Notes under the pieces: generated by a model
The model's input: the letters and a program-made list of their open reading frames with translations, nothing else
Database searches by the model: none
What the model was told of the DNA's origin: nothing
Program-made: the position numbers and the translations under genes
Source of the DNA: Arthrobacter sp. StoSoilB20
GTDB taxonomy: Bacteria; Actinomycetota; Actinomycetes; Actinomycetales; Micrococcaceae
NCBI RefSeq assembly: GCF_019977295.1
Contig: NZ_AP024651.1
Location: 2,666,001-2,730,000, forward strand
Reading direction: 5' to 3'
DNA: 64,000 bases
Shown here: positions 18,601-30,478 of the stretch, piece after piece
How positions within the stretch are numbered: the first letter of the stretch is position 1
Layout of the letters: every line of letters begins with the position of its first letter

Positions 18601-18914
18601 TTCTTGTCCAACGCAATGGCGGTGTTCAAAGCGGTCTGGCCACCCAGGGTGGGCAGGATGGCGTCCGGACGCTCCTTGGCGATGATCTTCTCAACCACCT
18701 CGGGGGTGATGGGCTCCACGTAGGTGGCGTCGGCAAACTCGGGGTCCGTCATGATGGTGGCCGGGTTGGAGTTGACCAGGATGACCCGCAGGCCCTCCTC
18801 TTTCAGGACACGGAGTGCCTGGGTGCCGGAGTAGTCGAACTCAGCCGCCTGGCCGATGACAATGGGGCCGGATCCGATGACAAGGACGCTCTTGAGATCT
18901 GTACGCTTGGGCAT
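15606..18914 (-). CDS. carB: carbamoyl-phosphate synthase large subunit CarB
   Basis: Makes carbamoyl phosphate from bicarbonate, ATP and ammonia delivered by CarA, for pyrimidine and arginine synthesis. The 1102 residues contain the two homologous ATP-grasp halves (first from about 1 to 400, second from about 560 to 940), each beginning with a GSGPxxIGQ motif ([10 protein letters not shown] near 13 and [10 protein letters not shown] near 565). The oligomerisation region lies between them, and a C-terminal MGS-like allosteric domain from about 960. The ATG overlaps the carA stop by 1 nt (TAATG). Confidence 0.98.
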   Translation of the reverse strand: MPKRTDLKSVLVIGSGPIVIGQAAEFDYSGTQALRVLKEEGLRVILVNSNPATIMTDPEFADATYVEPITPEVVEKIIAKERPDAILPTLGGQTALNTAIALDKNGVLEKYNVELIGANIAAIELGEDREKFKGVVERCGAESARSHIIHTMDEAFAAAEDLGYPMVVRPSFTMGGLGSGLAYNEDDLRRIVGQGLQYSPTTEVLLEESILGWKEYELEMMRDKNDNVVVVCSIENFDPVGVHTGDSITVAPALTLTDREYQKLRDVSIAVIREVGVDTGGCNIQFAIDPATGRVVVIEMNPRVSRSSALASKATGFAIAKIATKLSLGYTLDEIPNDITQKTPASFEPTLDYVVVKVPRFAFEKFPAADNTLTTTMKSVGEAMAMGRNFTEALQKALRSLEQKGSQLDFSSVPEYEVAELLEKAKRPTTERLHQVQRALLGGASIEDVFEATKIDPWFLDQLQLLNETAQEIRKAGVLTEEMLRNAKRHGFSDEQIGALTHNNEAVVRGVRQALGIRPVYKTVDTCAAEFAAYTPYHYSSYDEEDEVGLHAKPSVIILGSGPNRIGQGIEFDYSCVHASMALRKAGYETVMVNCNPETVSTDYDVSTRLYFEPLTLEDVLEVIAAEERTGGVMGVFVQLGGQTPLKLAQQLADAGVPILGTSPEAIDLAEHRGAFARVLDEAGLTSPKNGTAVSFEDAKKIADEIGYPVLVRPSYVLGGRGMEIVYDEANLSRYIANATEITPDHPVLIDRFLEDAVEIDVDALFDGTDMYLGGIMEHIEEAGIHSGDSACVLPPITLGNNVIERVRTATRAIAEGVGVRGLINIQFALASDVLYVLEANPRASRTVPFVSKATGVQMAKAAALIGTGVTINQLRGAYKMLPETGDGSTLPLDAPVAVKEAVLPFSRFRTPEGKVVDSLLGPEMRSTGEVMGIDKHFDTAFAKSQAAANNALPTEGKIFVSVANRDKRSVIMGVKRLSDLGFEIVSTGGTADVLRRNGIQATPVRKVAEGSSAEGEGTIADLVIAGEIDMVFNTPSGGEARSDGYELRAAATSIGIPCITTVAEFNAAVQAIEALRTYEWSVTSLQEHAANLSAAMEAANA

Positions 18915-20137
18915 TACTTCGTGTCCTCAGTCTTGGAGTCGGTGGAGGCCGCAGCTGTGGCCTTGGACTTGGTATCGGCCATGAGGTCGATGAAGCGGTC
19001 AAAGAGGTAGGCGGCATCGTGCGGGCCGGCAGCAGCCTCCGGGTGGTACTGGACGGAGAACGCGGGGATATCGAGGCAGGCGAGTCCTTCAACGACGTCG
19101 TCGTTCAATGACACGTGGCTGACCTCGACGCGTCCGAAGCGCTCTTCGGGGGCCACAGTGGAACCGTTCAGCGGCGCATCCACGGCGAAGCCGTGGTTCT
19201 GCGATGTGATTTCGACCTTCCCGGTCCGGCGGTCCATGACGGGCTGGTTGATGCCACGGTGCCCGTAGCGGAGCTTGTAGGTGCCAAAGCCCAGGGCGCG
19301 GCCCAGGATCTGGTTGCCGAAGCAGATGCCGAAGTACGGCAGCTTCTCATCCAGCACCGAGCGCAGCAGCGAGACCTGGTGGTCTGCCGTAGCCGGGTCC
19401 CCGGGTCCGTTGGACATGAAGAAACCGTCCGGCTTGACCGCGTTGACATCCTCCAGCGTGGACGTTGCAGGCAGGACGTGGACGCGCACTCCACGCTCTG
19501 CGAAGCGGACCGGAGTCATGGCCTTGATGCCAAGGTCAACAGCAGCGATGGAGAAGCGTGGCTCGCCTTCCCAGCCGTGGTCCTTTGGTTCCACAACGTA
19601 GGCCTCATCGATGGAGACTTCCTCAGCCAGCGCCGCACCTTCCATGGGCTCACTGGCCAGGACGGTCTCCAGCAGTTCCTTGTCAGTGGCCTGGGCCGCC
19701 TCGCCGGAGAAAATGCCTGCACGCATGGTCTTGTGCTCGCGGAGGTGGCGGGTGATGGCCCGGGTGTCGACGCCCTGGATGCCAACAATGCCCTGCTCTA
19801 CCAGTTCATCGTCAAGGCTTCGCTCTGAGCGCCAGTTGGAGGGGCGGCGGGCGGCGTCCCGGACAATGTATCCGGCAACCCAGATGCGGCGGGATTCAGC
19901 GTCTTCGCTGTTGACGCCGGTGTTGCCGATGTGCGGCGCTGTCTGGACCACCAGCTGGCGCGCGTAGGAGGGGTCGGTGATGGTCTCCTGGTAGCCGGTC
20001 ATGCCGGTGGCGAAGACGGCCTCACCGAGAGCGGTTCCCTGGGCTCCGTAGCTGCGGCCGCGGAACATGCGGCCGTCTTCGAGCACGAGTACTGCTGCTG
20101 AGGGGGTGGGTGTGGTGGCTGCTTTACTATCCGTCAC
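18914..20137 (-). CDS. carA: carbamoyl-phosphate synthase small subunit CarA
   Basis: Glutamine amidotransferase subunit that releases ammonia for CarB; 407 residues. The N-terminal CPSase small-chain domain starts [12 protein letters not shown] and contains [14 protein letters not shown]. The C-terminal class I amidotransferase domain has the nucleophile in [11 protein letters not shown] and the HPE motif in [13 protein letters not shown] chose GTG 20137 with GGAAAG 7 nt upstream; an ATG at 20161 lacks a ribosome-binding site and would overlap the previous gene by 20 nt. Confidence 0.95.
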   Translation of the reverse strand: MTDSKAATTPTPSAAVLVLEDGRMFRGRSYGAQGTALGEAVFATGMTGYQETITDPSYARQLVVQTAPHIGNTGVNSEDAESRRIWVAGYIVRDAARRPSNWRSERSLDDELVEQGIVGIQGVDTRAITRHLREHKTMRAGIFSGEAAQATDKELLETVLASEPMEGAALAEEVSIDEAYVVEPKDHGWEGEPRFSIAAVDLGIKAMTPVRFAERGVRVHVLPATSTLEDVNAVKPDGFFMSNGPGDPATADHQVSLLRSVLDEKLPYFGICFGNQILGRALGFGTYKLRYGHRGINQPVMDRRTGKVEITSQNHGFAVDAPLNGSTVAPEERFGRVEVSHVSLNDDVVEGLACLDIPAFSVQYHPEAAAGPHDAAYLFDRFIDLMADTKSKATAAASTDSKTEDTK

Positions 20138-20141
20138 TTTA

Positions 20142-20663
20142 TTACTTTCCACTATCGGCATCTGCCTGAGGGGCTGCGGAGATCAATTCCTGGAGGGCTT
20201 CAAGGAGGAGCTTTTTGTCGGCTGCGTGCCGGGTCCGGAACCCGGTATCGAGTTCACGGCCGCCGAGTTTCCAACTGATGACCAGGAGTCCGTCTTTCTC
20301 GACGAACTTCCCTGCCATGCCGTTGGACTCCCGGCCGTCAGTCACTGCCTCGCGGGGTATGAAAACAGGGGCGGCACCGGAGCGGTCGAACAACACACCT
20401 TCGGCGTGGATGCTCAGTTCCGCATTCGTCCGGATACCCAGGCCTTGGACCGCGATACGGTCAAGCCAATCCCCCGCCGTGGTGGTGGCAACGTACTGGC
20501 CATCAGCGACGACGGTGGCCGGCGTCAGCTGCTCCGGCAGGACCGGAAGGCGTTCGACGTCGGACTGGCGCCTGAGCCTGTTCCGCCACCCCAGCCAGAT
20601 CATCGCCAGGACGGCGAGGATCAGCGGCACCGTGATGAGCACGGTCAGTGTCTGGTTATCCAT
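20142..20663 (-). CDS. PH-like-domain membrane protein in the pyr operon
   Basis: Hypothetical protein of 173 residues. One N-terminal membrane segment (about 6-24, [19 protein letters not shown]) precedes a soluble domain of about 130 residues rich in beta strands, resembling bacterial PH-like domains. It occupies the same slot between pyrC and carA as the Rv1382-type protein of mycobacteria, so it is a conserved operon partner. The start is ATG 20663, overlapping the pyrC stop by 8 nt; carA follows after 4 nt. Its role in pyrimidine synthesis is unknown; membrane anchoring or scaffolding is only a guess. Confidence 0.8.
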   Translation of the reverse strand: MDNQTLTVLITVPLILAVLAMIWLGWRNRLRRQSDVERLPVLPEQLTPATVVADGQYVATTTAGDWLDRIAVQGLGIRTNAELSIHAEGVLFDRSGAAPVFIPREAVTDGRESNGMAGKFVEKDGLLVISWKLGGRELDTGFRTRHAADKKLLLEALQELISAAPQADADSGK

Positions 20664-21987
20664 TAATGCTGCTGACTGCCGGGTACCGGTACGGCGTGTT
20701 GAGTTTGCCGTCAAGGACCGTGGGGTGGCCCTTGAAGAAGGTTGCCACCACGGATCCGGGCAGCTCCTTGCCCTTGAACGGTGAATTGCGGCCCATGGTT
20801 GCCATTTTATGGGGGTCGACCGTCCAACGCGCAGCCGGGTCCACCAGGATGACGTTGGCAGGTTCGCCAACCTCCAGCGGACGGCCTTGGTCAGCGACCC
20901 GCCCGATGACCGCAGGCGTGAACGAGGTGACCCTGGCGAAATCCGCCCAGGTCATCAAGCCGGTCTCGATCATGGTCTCCTGGACTACCGACAACGCAGT
21001 TTCGAGGCCGGTCATACCCATGGCCGCCTGCGCCCACTCGCATTCCTTGTGCTCGCTGGGGTGCGGGGCGTGGTCGGTTCCCACGACGTCGATGGTGCCG
21101 TCGGCCAGGCCCTCACGGAGCGCCTGGACATCAGCATCGGTTCGCAGCGGCGGATTGACCTTGTAGACGGGATCGTAGCTGCGGACCAGTTCATCGGTCA
21201 GGAGCAGGTGGTGGGGCGTCACTTCGGCCGTGACGTTGATCCCGCGCGCCTTGGCCCAGCGCACGATTTCGACTGATCCGGCGGTGGAGACATGGCAGAC
21301 GTGGAGCCTGGAACCAACATGCTGGGCCAGCAGGACGTCACGGGCGATGATGCTTTCCTCGGCTACAGCCGGCCAGCCGGTCAGTCCAAGTACGGCAGAG
21401 ACCGTGCCTTCGTTCATCTGTGCCCCGGCGGTCAGGCGCGGTTCCTGCGCGTGCTGGGCCACCACGCCGTCGAACGCCTTTACGTACTCCAGCGCGCGGC
21501 GCATGAGGACGGGATCGTGAACGCAGATTCCGTCATCGGAGAACATGCGGACCTGCGCGCGGGAATCGGCCATGGCGCCAAGCTCGGCAAGTTGCTCACC
21601 GGCCAACCCCACCGTGACTGCACCAACGGGGCGCACATCCACCCAGCCCGATGCACGGCCCAGGCTGTGGACCTGTTCCACGACTCCGGCGGTGTCCGCC
21701 ACGGGGTTGCTGTTGGCCATCGCGTGGACAGCCGTGAATCCGCCCAAAGCCGCGGCCCGGGTACCGGTTTCCACCGTTTCGGCGTCTTCGCGGCCCGGCT
21801 CGCGCAGGTGGGTGTGCACGTCAACCATGCCGGGCAGCGCAACGAGTCCGGCGGCGTCGATGACAGTGGCACCTTCAGCAGCGAGGTCCTTGCCGCGTGC
21901 TTCGATGACGCCGTCGCGGATCAGCAGGTCCTCAGCTTCGCCGCCGAGGATGGCGGCACCACGAATCAGGTAGGTGTTCTCGGCCAT
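20656..21987 (-). CDS. pyrC: dihydroorotase PyrC
   Basis: Zinc metalloenzyme closing carbamoyl aspartate to dihydroorotate; 443 residues of the type I amidohydrolase class. Metal ligands are seen in [14 protein letters not shown] (near 56-68), in CHVSTAGS and in [13 protein letters not shown]. The ATG overlaps the pyrB stop by 1 nt (TGATG), consistent with translational coupling. Confidence 0.96.
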   Translation of the reverse strand: MAENTYLIRGAAILGGEAEDLLIRDGVIEARGKDLAAEGATVIDAAGLVALPGMVDVHTHLREPGREDAETVETGTRAAALGGFTAVHAMANSNPVADTAGVVEQVHSLGRASGWVDVRPVGAVTVGLAGEQLAELGAMADSRAQVRMFSDDGICVHDPVLMRRALEYVKAFDGVVAQHAQEPRLTAGAQMNEGTVSAVLGLTGWPAVAEESIIARDVLLAQHVGSRLHVCHVSTAGSVEIVRWAKARGINVTAEVTPHHLLLTDELVRSYDPVYKVNPPLRTDADVQALREGLADGTIDVVGTDHAPHPSEHKECEWAQAAMGMTGLETALSVVQETMIETGLMTWADFARVTSFTPAVIGRVADQGRPLEVGEPANVILVDPAARWTVDPHKMATMGRNSPFKGKELPGSVVATFFKGHPTVLDGKLNTPYRYPAVSSING

Positions 21988-22994
21988 CAGTTGGTCTCCT
22001 TGCTGGACTGGCTTACGTTCTGGGCTGCTTCCCGGGAGTCTCCTGAGAGCAGCAGGTACAGGGCGGCCATGCGGACCGAGACACCGTTGCGGACTTGGGC
22101 AAGCACAGTGGAGCGCGGTGAATCAGCAGCTGCCGAAGAAATCTCCAGGCCGCGGTTCATGGGACCGGGGTGCATGATGATGGTGTCCTTCATGCCCAGG
22201 TCATCCAGGGCACGGAGCCTGGCGTCGTCGAATCCCCAGCGGCGGGAGTACTCACGGGTCGAGGGGAAGAACGAGGCGTTCATCCGCTCACCCTGGACGC
22301 GGAGCATCATCATGGCGTCGATACCCGCTTCCAGAGTCTGGTCCAGGTTGTAGCTGACCTTGCAAGGCCAGTGCTCGACGCCGATGGGCAGCAGCGTAGG
22401 TGGCGCCACCAGAGTGACCTCGGCGCCAAGGGTTTTCAACAACCAGACGTTGGACCGGGCAACACGGGAGTGGAGTACATCGCCGGCAATCGCAACGCGC
22501 ATGCCCGACAGGTCCGCCCCCGTTGACTCGATGCCGTTGATCCTGGACCAGTGCCGGCGCATGGTGAAAGCGTCCAGCAGGGCCTGGGTGGGGTGCTCGT
22601 GGGTGCCGTCACCGGCATTGATCACAGCAGCGTCAATCCAGTCCGTGGCAGCAAGCCGGTGCGGGGCGCCGGACGCCCAGTGACGAATGACAACGGCGTC
22701 CGCACCCATGGCGGCCAGGGTCTGTGCGGTGTCCTTGAGGGATTCCCCCTTGGACACCGAGGACCCTTTGGCGGCGAAGTTGATGACGTCGGCGGAAAGT
22801 CGCTTGGCGGCAGCCTCGAACGAGATCCGCGTCCGGGTGGAGTCTTCGAAGAAGAGGTTCACTACTGTCCGGCCACGCAGGGCAGGCAGCTTTTTCACTT
22901 CACGCTCGCCCACGGCAGACATTTCTTCTGCCGTGTCCAAGACGCGGATGGCGTCGAAAGCGCTGAGGTTTTCAGTGGAAAGAAGGTGCTTCAC
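21987..22994 (-). CDS. pyrB: aspartate carbamoyltransferase catalytic chain PyrB
   Basis: Joins carbamoyl phosphate and aspartate, the committed step of the pathway. 335 residues. The carbamoyl-phosphate site [13 protein letters not shown] is near 49-61, [11 protein letters not shown] near 137, and the aspartate-binding loop follows (MLRVQGERM). No pyrI-type regulatory subunit gene is present. The GTG start overlaps the pyrR stop by 4 nt. Confidence 0.97.
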   Translation of the reverse strand: MKHLLSTENLSAFDAIRVLDTAEEMSAVGEREVKKLPALRGRTVVNLFFEDSTRTRISFEAAAKRLSADVINFAAKGSSVSKGESLKDTAQTLAAMGADAVVIRHWASGAPHRLAATDWIDAAVINAGDGTHEHPTQALLDAFTMRRHWSRINGIESTGADLSGMRVAIAGDVLHSRVARSNVWLLKTLGAEVTLVAPPTLLPIGVEHWPCKVSYNLDQTLEAGIDAMMMLRVQGERMNASFFPSTREYSRRWGFDDARLRALDDLGMKDTIIMHPGPMNRGLEISSAAADSPRSTVLAQVRNGVSVRMAALYLLLSGDSREAAQNVSQSSKETN

Positions 22995-23575
22995 TTCCCC
23001 GCCTCGATAACTACTTCATTGACGGGAACGCCGTCAACGGAGTCGATTTCCTCCAGGTGGACACGGACTTTCTCCGAGGAAGAGGTGGGCAGGTTCTTGC
23101 CGACGTGGTCCGCGCGGATGGGGAGCTCACGGTGGCCCCGGTCCACCAGCACGGCCAAGCGGACAATCCGGGGACGGCCAAGGTCCACCAAAGCATCCAG
23201 TGCTGCCCGGATGGTGCGGCCCGAGTACAGGACGTCGTCGATCAGGACAACTACTTTGTTGTCGATCCCTGACAACGGCAAGCGGGTGTGGCGCGGAGGC
23301 CGGGTGGGCTGGTGCGAGAGATCGTCACGGAACATGGTGACATCGAGCTGACCCACGATCGTTTCAGCATTGACCGTCGGGTCAGCTGCTGCGATTTTGT
23401 GGGCAAGGCGGACCGCCAGGGGATAGCCGCGGCTGGGAATGCCTAAAAGAACCAGGTCCTGGGAGCCCTTGTTGGCTTCGAGGATCTCGTGGGCGATACG
23501 AGTGAGCGCACGATCAATGTCCGCCTGATTGAGTACAACCCTGGACGGCACATGCGCTGAAGTGACTTCAGTCAT
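22991..23575 (-). CDS. pyrR: PyrR, pyr operon RNA-binding regulator / uracil phosphoribosyltransferase
   Basis: Bifunctional protein of 194 residues that binds pyr mRNA when UMP/UTP is high and has uracil phosphoribosyltransferase activity. The PRPP motif [17 protein letters not shown] is near 110. First gene of the pyr operon. The ATG at 23575 has GGGGAGA 6 nt upstream; an in-frame codon at 23602 would lie inside the regulatory hairpin. Position and leader suggest that PyrR represses its own translation and that of the coupled genes. Confidence 0.95.
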   Translation of the reverse strand: MTEVTSAHVPSRVVLNQADIDRALTRIAHEILEANKGSQDLVLLGIPSRGYPLAVRLAHKIAAADPTVNAETIVGQLDVTMFRDDLSHQPTRPPRHTRLPLSGIDNKVVVLIDDVLYSGRTIRAALDALVDLGRPRIVRLAVLVDRGHRELPIRADHVGKNLPTSSSEKVRVHLEEIDSVDGVPVNEVVIEAGK

Positions 23576-23591
23576 CGCTCGTCTCCCCTTT

Positions 23592-23609
23592 CCCCGCCTC
23601 ACGGGACGG
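23592..23609 (-). promoter_or_regulatory. PyrR-binding RNA hairpin in the pyrR leader
   Basis: The leader RNA folds into a stem with the sequence CGUC-CCGUGA-GGCG (23608 to 23595) plus outer G.C/G.U pairs. The hexaloop fits CNGNGA, and UCCNGNGAGGY of the known PyrR-binding consensus is matched exactly. Where the classic site has an A-U closing pair this one has C-G. The stem ends 3 nt before the pyrR Shine-Dalgarno (23582-23588), so bound PyrR would block ribosome entry. Confidence 0.75.
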
Positions 23610-23717
23610 AATTAAAAAAGGAATATGTGCTTTTCCAAGCTACCACAGCACCTCTTTGCCACCTCACCGGCGGGGAAAGCGACGGGTGAGTTTAAGCTCA
23701 CACTCCATGCCGTGGAA

Positions 23718-23730
23718 TAGGCTTTTGCCC
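23718..23730 (+). promoter_or_regulatory. candidate -10 box for a leaderless prsW transcript
   Basis: TAGGCT (23718-23723) lies exactly 7 nt before ATG 23731, and no Shine-Dalgarno is visible. This spacing is typical of leaderless actinobacterial mRNAs. A near-palindrome GTGAG-N6-CTCAC lies 20-35 nt further upstream. Confidence 0.35.
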
Positions 23731-24975
23731 ATGACCATGAACCACCACGGGCAACCCGGCGGGCAACAATATCCACGGCCTTACCTGGAACCCGGGGCCA
23801 ACCCTACGTGGATCGGACGGGTACAGCCGGGAAATTACCAGCCCGCACCAGGCAATCCCGCCACGCTCCCCCGGCAAACCTGGGCCGGCCCGCCGGCCCA
23901 GCGAAGCCGCACGGGCACACTCCCCTTGCTGATTGTCGGTGGAATCCTGGTCCTCGCCAGCTTGATACTGGTGTTGCCGTTCCTGCTGGGAAACACCGGT
24001 GTCACCGGCTTCGTCATCGGATTCATTGCGTCCCTGGTTCCGCTGACCGTGGTGCTGCTGACCGTTCGCCTGATCGACCGCTGGGAGCCCGAGCCAAAAC
24101 GACTCCTCTGGTTCGCCTTTACCTGGGGCGCCGCAGTGTCCATCGCCGGGACACTGCTGATCCAACCCCTCTTCGCCCTGGCCGCGCCGACCAGCAGCGA
24201 AGAAGCTTTTACCTACTTCATGGCAACAGTCCAAGCACCCATCGTCGAAGAATTCACCAAGTCACTGGGATTGCTGGTGCTGATCCTGGCCGCCCGGAAG
24301 TACTTTGACGGCCCGGTGGACGGGGTGGTGTTCGCCTTCACCATTGCCGCCGGTTTCGCCTTCACCGAAAACATCCTCTACTTCGGACGCGAAATTGCCT
24401 CCTCCACCGACCCGGGGACTGACCTCGTCCGCATCTTCATCCTTCGTGGCGTCATGTCGCCTTTCGCCCATGCCGTCTTCACCGGAACCACCGGCCTGAT
24501 CATGGGTTTCGCGGCACGCCGCTGGCACACCGGCTACGCCGTCCTGGCATTCTTCATCGGTTTGCTCCCTGCCATGTTCCTGCACAACCGCTGGAACAGC
24601 ATGGGCCAGAACTTCCTGGTGGAATACTTCGTTGTCCAGGTCCCGATCTTCCTGGTTGCAGTTGTGGGCATCATCCTGCTCCGGCTCGCCGAAGGAAAGC
24701 TCACCCGGCAGCGGCTCCTTGAGTACGCCCGCGCAGGCTGGCTCACACCGGCAGAGGTGGAGATGCTGGCCACCTCCCGGGGCAGGCGGCAGGCTGTCCG
24801 TTGGGCATCCACGCGCGGCCGCAGGGATGCGATGAAGTCCTTCATCAAAGGGGCTACGGCTTTGGCCTTTACCCGCCAACGGATACTCAGCGGGCGGGAC
24901 GTCCACCTTCACCAGCAGGACGAACTTGACCATCTCCGAAGTATTCCGGGCCTGCGGGCCGCGGTTCTCCAGTAG
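23731..24975 (+). CDS. PrsW-family intramembrane metalloprotease
   Basis: Multi-pass membrane protein of about 414 residues. A Pro/Gln-rich cytoplasmic N-terminus (1-60) is followed by eight or so hydrophobic segments between 63 and 335. Putative metal-binding motifs of the PrsW family are all present: VEEFTK (Glu173-Glu174, Lys177), AGFAFTEN (Glu213) and SPFAHAVFTG (His247). PrsW proteins cut membrane proteins such as anti-sigma factors; no sigma/anti-sigma pair is nearby, so the target is unknown. The start is chosen at ATG 23731; ATG 23737 and 23707 are alternatives. Monocistronic, between the divergent pyr operon and the convergent nusB. Confidence 0.85.
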   Translation: MTMNHHGQPGGQQYPRPYLEPGANPTWIGRVQPGNYQPAPGNPATLPRQTWAGPPAQRSRTGTLPLLIVGGILVLASLILVLPFLLGNTGVTGFVIGFIASLVPLTVVLLTVRLIDRWEPEPKRLLWFAFTWGAAVSIAGTLLIQPLFALAAPTSSEEAFTYFMATVQAPIVEEFTKSLGLLVLILAARKYFDGPVDGVVFAFTIAAGFAFTENILYFGREIASSTDPGTDLVRIFILRGVMSPFAHAVFTGTTGLIMGFAARRWHTGYAVLAFFIGLLPAMFLHNRWNSMGQNFLVEYFVVQVPIFLVAVVGIILLRLAEGKLTRQRLLEYARAGWLTPAEVEMLATSRGRRQAVRWASTRGRRDAMKSFIKGATALAFTRQRILSGRDVHLHQQDELDHLRSIPGLRAAVLQ

Positions 24976-24980
24976 GGGCA

Positions 24981-25034
24981 ATGGCGCAAATGGCGCAAAT
25001 AGGCCAAATAGGCCAAATCGGGCAAATCGGGCAA
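24981..25034. repeat. six 9-bp repeats in three pairs
   Basis: ATGGCGCAA x2, ATAGGCCAA x2 and ATCGGGCAA x2 follow directly one after another, starting 5 nt after the prsW stop and ending at the terminator stem. Units share the form AT-N-G-N-N-C-A-A. Function unknown. Confidence 0.9.
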
Positions 25035-25035
25035 A

Positions 25036-25075
25036 AAGGAACCCGCCCCACAGTTTCCTGTGAGGCGGGTTCCTT
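25036..25075. terminator. bidirectional terminator between prsW and nusB
   Basis: A 12-bp stem (25036-25047 with 25064-25075), one mismatch, then 5 more pairs and a TTTC tetraloop. On the minus strand the stem ends in CCTTTTT, giving a classical rho-independent terminator for the aro-efp-nusB transcript; it can also stop prsW. Confidence 0.85.
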
Positions 25076-25098
25076 GTACGTTCAGGCCGGGCCTGCGC

Positions 25099-25509
25099 CT
25101 ATGCCAAAAGTGATGGTTTGAGCTTCTGGAGCCGGCCCAGGAGTCCATTGATGAACGCCGGGGAGTCATCCGTGGACATCGTCTTGGCGAGGGCTACCGC
25201 TTCGCTGACGGCTACGCCGTCGGGAACCTCGTCATTGTAGAGAAGTTCCCACGCGCCGATCCGGAGGATGATGCGGTCTACCGACGGCATCCGTTCCAGG
25301 GTCCAGCCCTGGGCATAAGTCTCCAGGAACTCATCAATGGTTGCCTGCATGGCCACAACGCCCTCAACGATTTCCACCGTATAGGGGTTGATGACCAGGT
25401 CGGTCTTCTCCCGCCGCGCCCTCATGGCGTCGAAAGCCGAAACGGAGCGCTGCTCCGCTTCGAAGAGTACTTCAAGAGCCCTGCTACGGGCTTTACCGCG
25501 TGCGCTCAC
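25099..25509 (-). CDS. nusB: transcription antitermination factor NusB
   Basis: RNA-binding partner of NusE (S10) in ribosomal RNA antitermination; 136 residues, all-helical. It has the family opening SARGKARSRALEVLFEAEQR and the C-terminal ELLYNDEVPDGVAVSEAVALAK. The GTG start overlaps the efp stop (TAGTG). Last gene before the terminator at 25036-25075. Confidence 0.95.
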   Translation of the reverse strand: MSARGKARSRALEVLFEAEQRSVSAFDAMRARREKTDLVINPYTVEIVEGVVAMQATIDEFLETYAQGWTLERMPSVDRIILRIGAWELLYNDEVPDGVAVSEAVALAKTMSTDDSPAFINGLLGRLQKLKPSLLA

Positions 25510-26072
25510 TAGTCGTTGACCCGGCCCAGGTAGCTGCCATCGCGGGTGTCGACCTTGACCTTGGTGCCCTGCTCAACGAACAGCGGAACCTGGATCTCGT
25601 AGCCGGTTTCGACGGTGGCCGGCTTGGTGCCTGCCGAGGAGCGGTCGCCCTGGAGGCCGGGCTCGGTGTAGGTGATTTCGAGGACCACGCTCGGGGGCAG
25701 TTCGATGTACAACGGGGTGCCCTCATGGATGGCAATGTTGACCATCTGGTTTTCGAGCATGAAGTTGGTGGCGTCGCCCACTGTGGCACCGGAGACGGTG
25801 ATCTGGTCGTAGTCCTGGGTGTCCATGAAAACGAAGTCTTCGCCATCCTGGTACAGGTACTGGTAGTCGCGGCGGTCGACCGTAGCGGTTTCAATCTTCA
25901 GGCCGGCGTTGAAGGTCTTGTCGACCACCTTGCCGGACATGACGTTGCGCATCTTGGTGCGCACAAACGCGCCGCCCTTGCCAGGCTTGACGTGCTGGAA
26001 CTCAATGATGTTCCAGAGCTGGCCCTCGAGCTTCAGTACGGTCCCGTTCTTGATGTCGTTTGTGGTTGCCAC
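25509..26072 (-). CDS. efp: translation elongation factor P
   Basis: Relieves ribosome stalling at polyproline stretches. 187 residues with the KOW-like domain I, where the tip loop reads [12 protein letters not shown] (Lys32 at the modification position), then two OB domains, ending with [12 protein letters not shown]. The start is GTG with GAGGA upstream. A candidate -10 (TAGAAT) lies about 100 nt upstream. It precedes nusB with a 1-nt overlap, an arrangement common in bacteria. Confidence 0.96.
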   Translation of the reverse strand: MATTNDIKNGTVLKLEGQLWNIIEFQHVKPGKGGAFVRTKMRNVMSGKVVDKTFNAGLKIETATVDRRDYQYLYQDGEDFVFMDTQDYDQITVSGATVGDATNFMLENQMVNIAIHEGTPLYIELPPSVVLEITYTEPGLQGDRSSAGTKPATVETGYEIQVPLFVEQGTKVKVDTRDGSYLGRVND

Positions 26073-26175
26073 TCGTATCCTCTGGTTATCGCACTGGTTC
26101 TAGCTGCCAGCTATCTATGCCAAGCAGGCGTACCAATCGGCCCGCCAGCGCGTATTTATCAAAAATCCAAGAACC

Positions 26176-26181
26176 ATTCTA
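26176..26181 (-). promoter_or_regulatory. candidate -10 box for efp-nusB
   Basis: TAGAAT on the minus strand in the 153-nt gap upstream of efp. The -35 region is poor. If used, the leader is about 97 nt. Confidence 0.3.
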
Positions 26182-26225
26182 CCGGCAAATGAGCCAAAGG
26201 CTTGCGGGGACTGTCCTCAGGGGTA

Positions 26226-28397
<2,172 letters not shown>

Positions 28398-28398
<1 letters not shown>

Positions 28399-29597
28399 TA
28401 CCGGCCGACCGAGTCCAGGGTGGCCGGGATGCTCTCAAGGTAGCTCTGGAGGTTTCGCTGGGTCTCAGCTACGGAGTCGCCACCGAACTTCTCGGCAACG
28501 GCCTCGGCCAGGACCAGGGCAACCATCGCTTCGGCCACAACACCGGCCGCTGGCACCGCACATACATCCGAACGCTGGTGGTGGGCCTTTGCGGGCTCAC
28601 CAGTACTGACGTCAATGGTCCGCAGGGCACGGGGAACGGTGGCGATTGGCTTCATGGCCGCACGGACGCGGAGGACCTCGCCGATGCTCATGCCACCTTC
28701 GATGCCACCAGCGCGGTTGGTCTGCCGAACGATCTTGCCTGCCTCATCCTTGAGGATCTCGTCATGGGCTGCCGAGCCGCGGCGGGCAGCAGTGAGGAAG
28801 CCGTCGCCAACTTCCACACCCTTGATGGCCTGGATGCCCATCAATGCAGCTGCCAGGCGGGAATCAAGGCGGCGGTCCCAGTGGACGTAGCTGCCAAGTC
28901 CCGGCGGAAGTCCATAGGCCAGGACCTCAACGACGCCGCCGAGGGTTTCGCCTTCCTTGTGGGCCGCATCCACTTCAGCAACCATGGCATCGGAGGTTTC
29001 ACGGTCGAAGCAGCGCAGGGGGTCCGCGTCGAGAGCCAGGACGTCCTGGGGCAGGGGCAAGGGACGCCCCTCGGGAACAGTCACACTGGCAATGGAAACG
29101 GTGTGGCTGACCAACTCCACACCCAACTGCTTCAGGAACTGAGCAGCCACGGTTCCAAGTGCCACACGCGTGGCGGTCTCCCGTGCACTGGCGCGCTCAA
29201 GGACAGGACGGGCTTCGTCAAAGCCGTATTTCTGCATGCCGGTGAAATCTGCGTGGCCCGGCCGTGGACGGGTCAGCGGGGCATTGCGCGCCTGGTCGGC
29301 GAGGACCTCGGGATCCACGGGGTCAGCAGACATGATCTGCTCCCACTTGGGCCACTCTGTATTGCCAACCTGAATGGCCACGGGTCCGCCCTGGGTGAGG
29401 CCGTGCCGGACACCACCCATGATGGTGACCTCATCCTGCTCGAACTTCATGCGGGCACCGCGTCCGTAGCCCAGACGACGACGCGCCAGCGCATCGCGGA
29501 TCTGCGCGCTGGTGAGCTCAACACCGGCGGGCACGCCTTCAATAATTCCGATCAGGGCCGGACCATGGGATTCACCGGCAGTCAACCAACGCAACAT
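28398..29597 (-). CDS. aroC: chorismate synthase AroC
   Basis: Last common aromatic step, FMN-dependent elimination of phosphate from EPSP to chorismate. 399 residues starting [15 protein letters not shown], the classic family N-terminus that carries the catalytic histidine; GGGRASARET-type and RPGHADFTG segments follow. The ATG at 29597 is chosen from this N-terminus; the frame is open upstream without family similarity. Confidence 0.97.
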
Positions 29598-29623
29598 ATA
29601 ACCAATCCTGCCATGTAAGGCTT

Positions 29624-30478
29624 CTAGAACACTCGCCGGGGAAGCCCGACTGAGTCGCACATCACATCTATGACGGCGGCGTCCACGTCACAACCGCTGA
29701 AGCGCCTGATCTGCTCGGCCGCCTGGTACATCAACATCTCCAAGCCCGGTACCACAGCTCCCCCATGGCCATGCCACACCTCAGCGAGGCGGCTGGGCCA
29801 GGGATCATAGGCAACGTCCAGAAGGACGCCGGCTCCTGTTCCCGGCAAGCCTGCAAGCTCCTCCGCCAAGGCATCGGCTGCCCGTGGCGGGAAGGTGGAG
29901 ATCACCAGGTCCGTGCCCGCCACAGCAGTGGCGGCTTCGGTCAGCGGCCTGACGCTGAGGGAAATTCCGACGGCGGCAGCCGCCGCCTCAGCGTCGCCGG
30001 CACGCCCTGCATCCCTGACGAAGACATCGACGTGGCCGGCACCGAGTTCCTTGACCGCTGCAACTGCAGCGGCCGAGGTACCCCCACCGCCAAGGACAGC
30101 GGCGTGCGGCGTAGAGGCAACCCCTGCATACCTGACTGCTTCAACAATCCCGGCAACATCGGTGTTGTACCCCACGCGCCGGACCAGTCCGCCGTCGGGC
30201 TCGAAGACGACCGTGTTGATGACGCCCAAGTGGGCGCCTGCGCCACGGACTTCGTCGACTTCCTTGACCATGGCCGACTTCAGCGGCATGGTCACTGAGA
30301 GACCGCACCAGGAGTGGTCCCCACGAAGTGATTCCATGAATGCGGGAAGGGCATCCACCGTGACATCGATTGCCGAATATTCAATGTCTACGCCCAGCTT
30401 GGCGTAGGCGGCAGTGTGCAGGGCCGGGGATTTCGAATGCGAGATAGGGTGCCCCAGGACTGCGGCACGACGAATCAC
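29624..30478 (-). CDS. aroE: shikimate dehydrogenase AroE
   Basis: NADPH-dependent reduction of 3-dehydroshikimate. 284 residues with the substrate site [13 protein letters not shown], the catalytic lysine in VTMPLKSAM, Asp in GYNTD and the nucleotide-binding loop [11 protein letters not shown] chose GTG 30478, in a 4-nt GTGA overlap with mltG; GTG 30484 and 30505 are alternatives. First aro gene of the cluster. No dehydroquinase gene is in this window. Confidence 0.93.
   Translation of the reverse strand: MIRRAAVLGHPISHSKSPALHTAAYAKLGVDIEYSAIDVTVDALPAFMESLRGDHSWCGLSVTMPLKSAMVKEVDEVRGAGAHLGVINTVVFEPDGGLVRRVGYNTDVAGIVEAVRYAGVASTPHAAVLGGGGTSAAAVAAVKELGAGHVDVFVRDAGRAGDAEAAAAAVGISLSVRPLTEAATAVAGTDLVISTFPPRAADALAEELAGLPGTGAGVLLDVAYDPWPSRLAEVWHGHGGAVVPGLEMLMYQAAEQIRRFSGCDVDAAVIDVMCDSVGLPRRVF

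Noticed and set aside
24981-25125. Short frame translated from the 9-bp repeats after prsW
   Set aside because: It runs through the terminator and into the nusB 3-prime end antisense; no family resemblance. Kept only as a note under the repeat.
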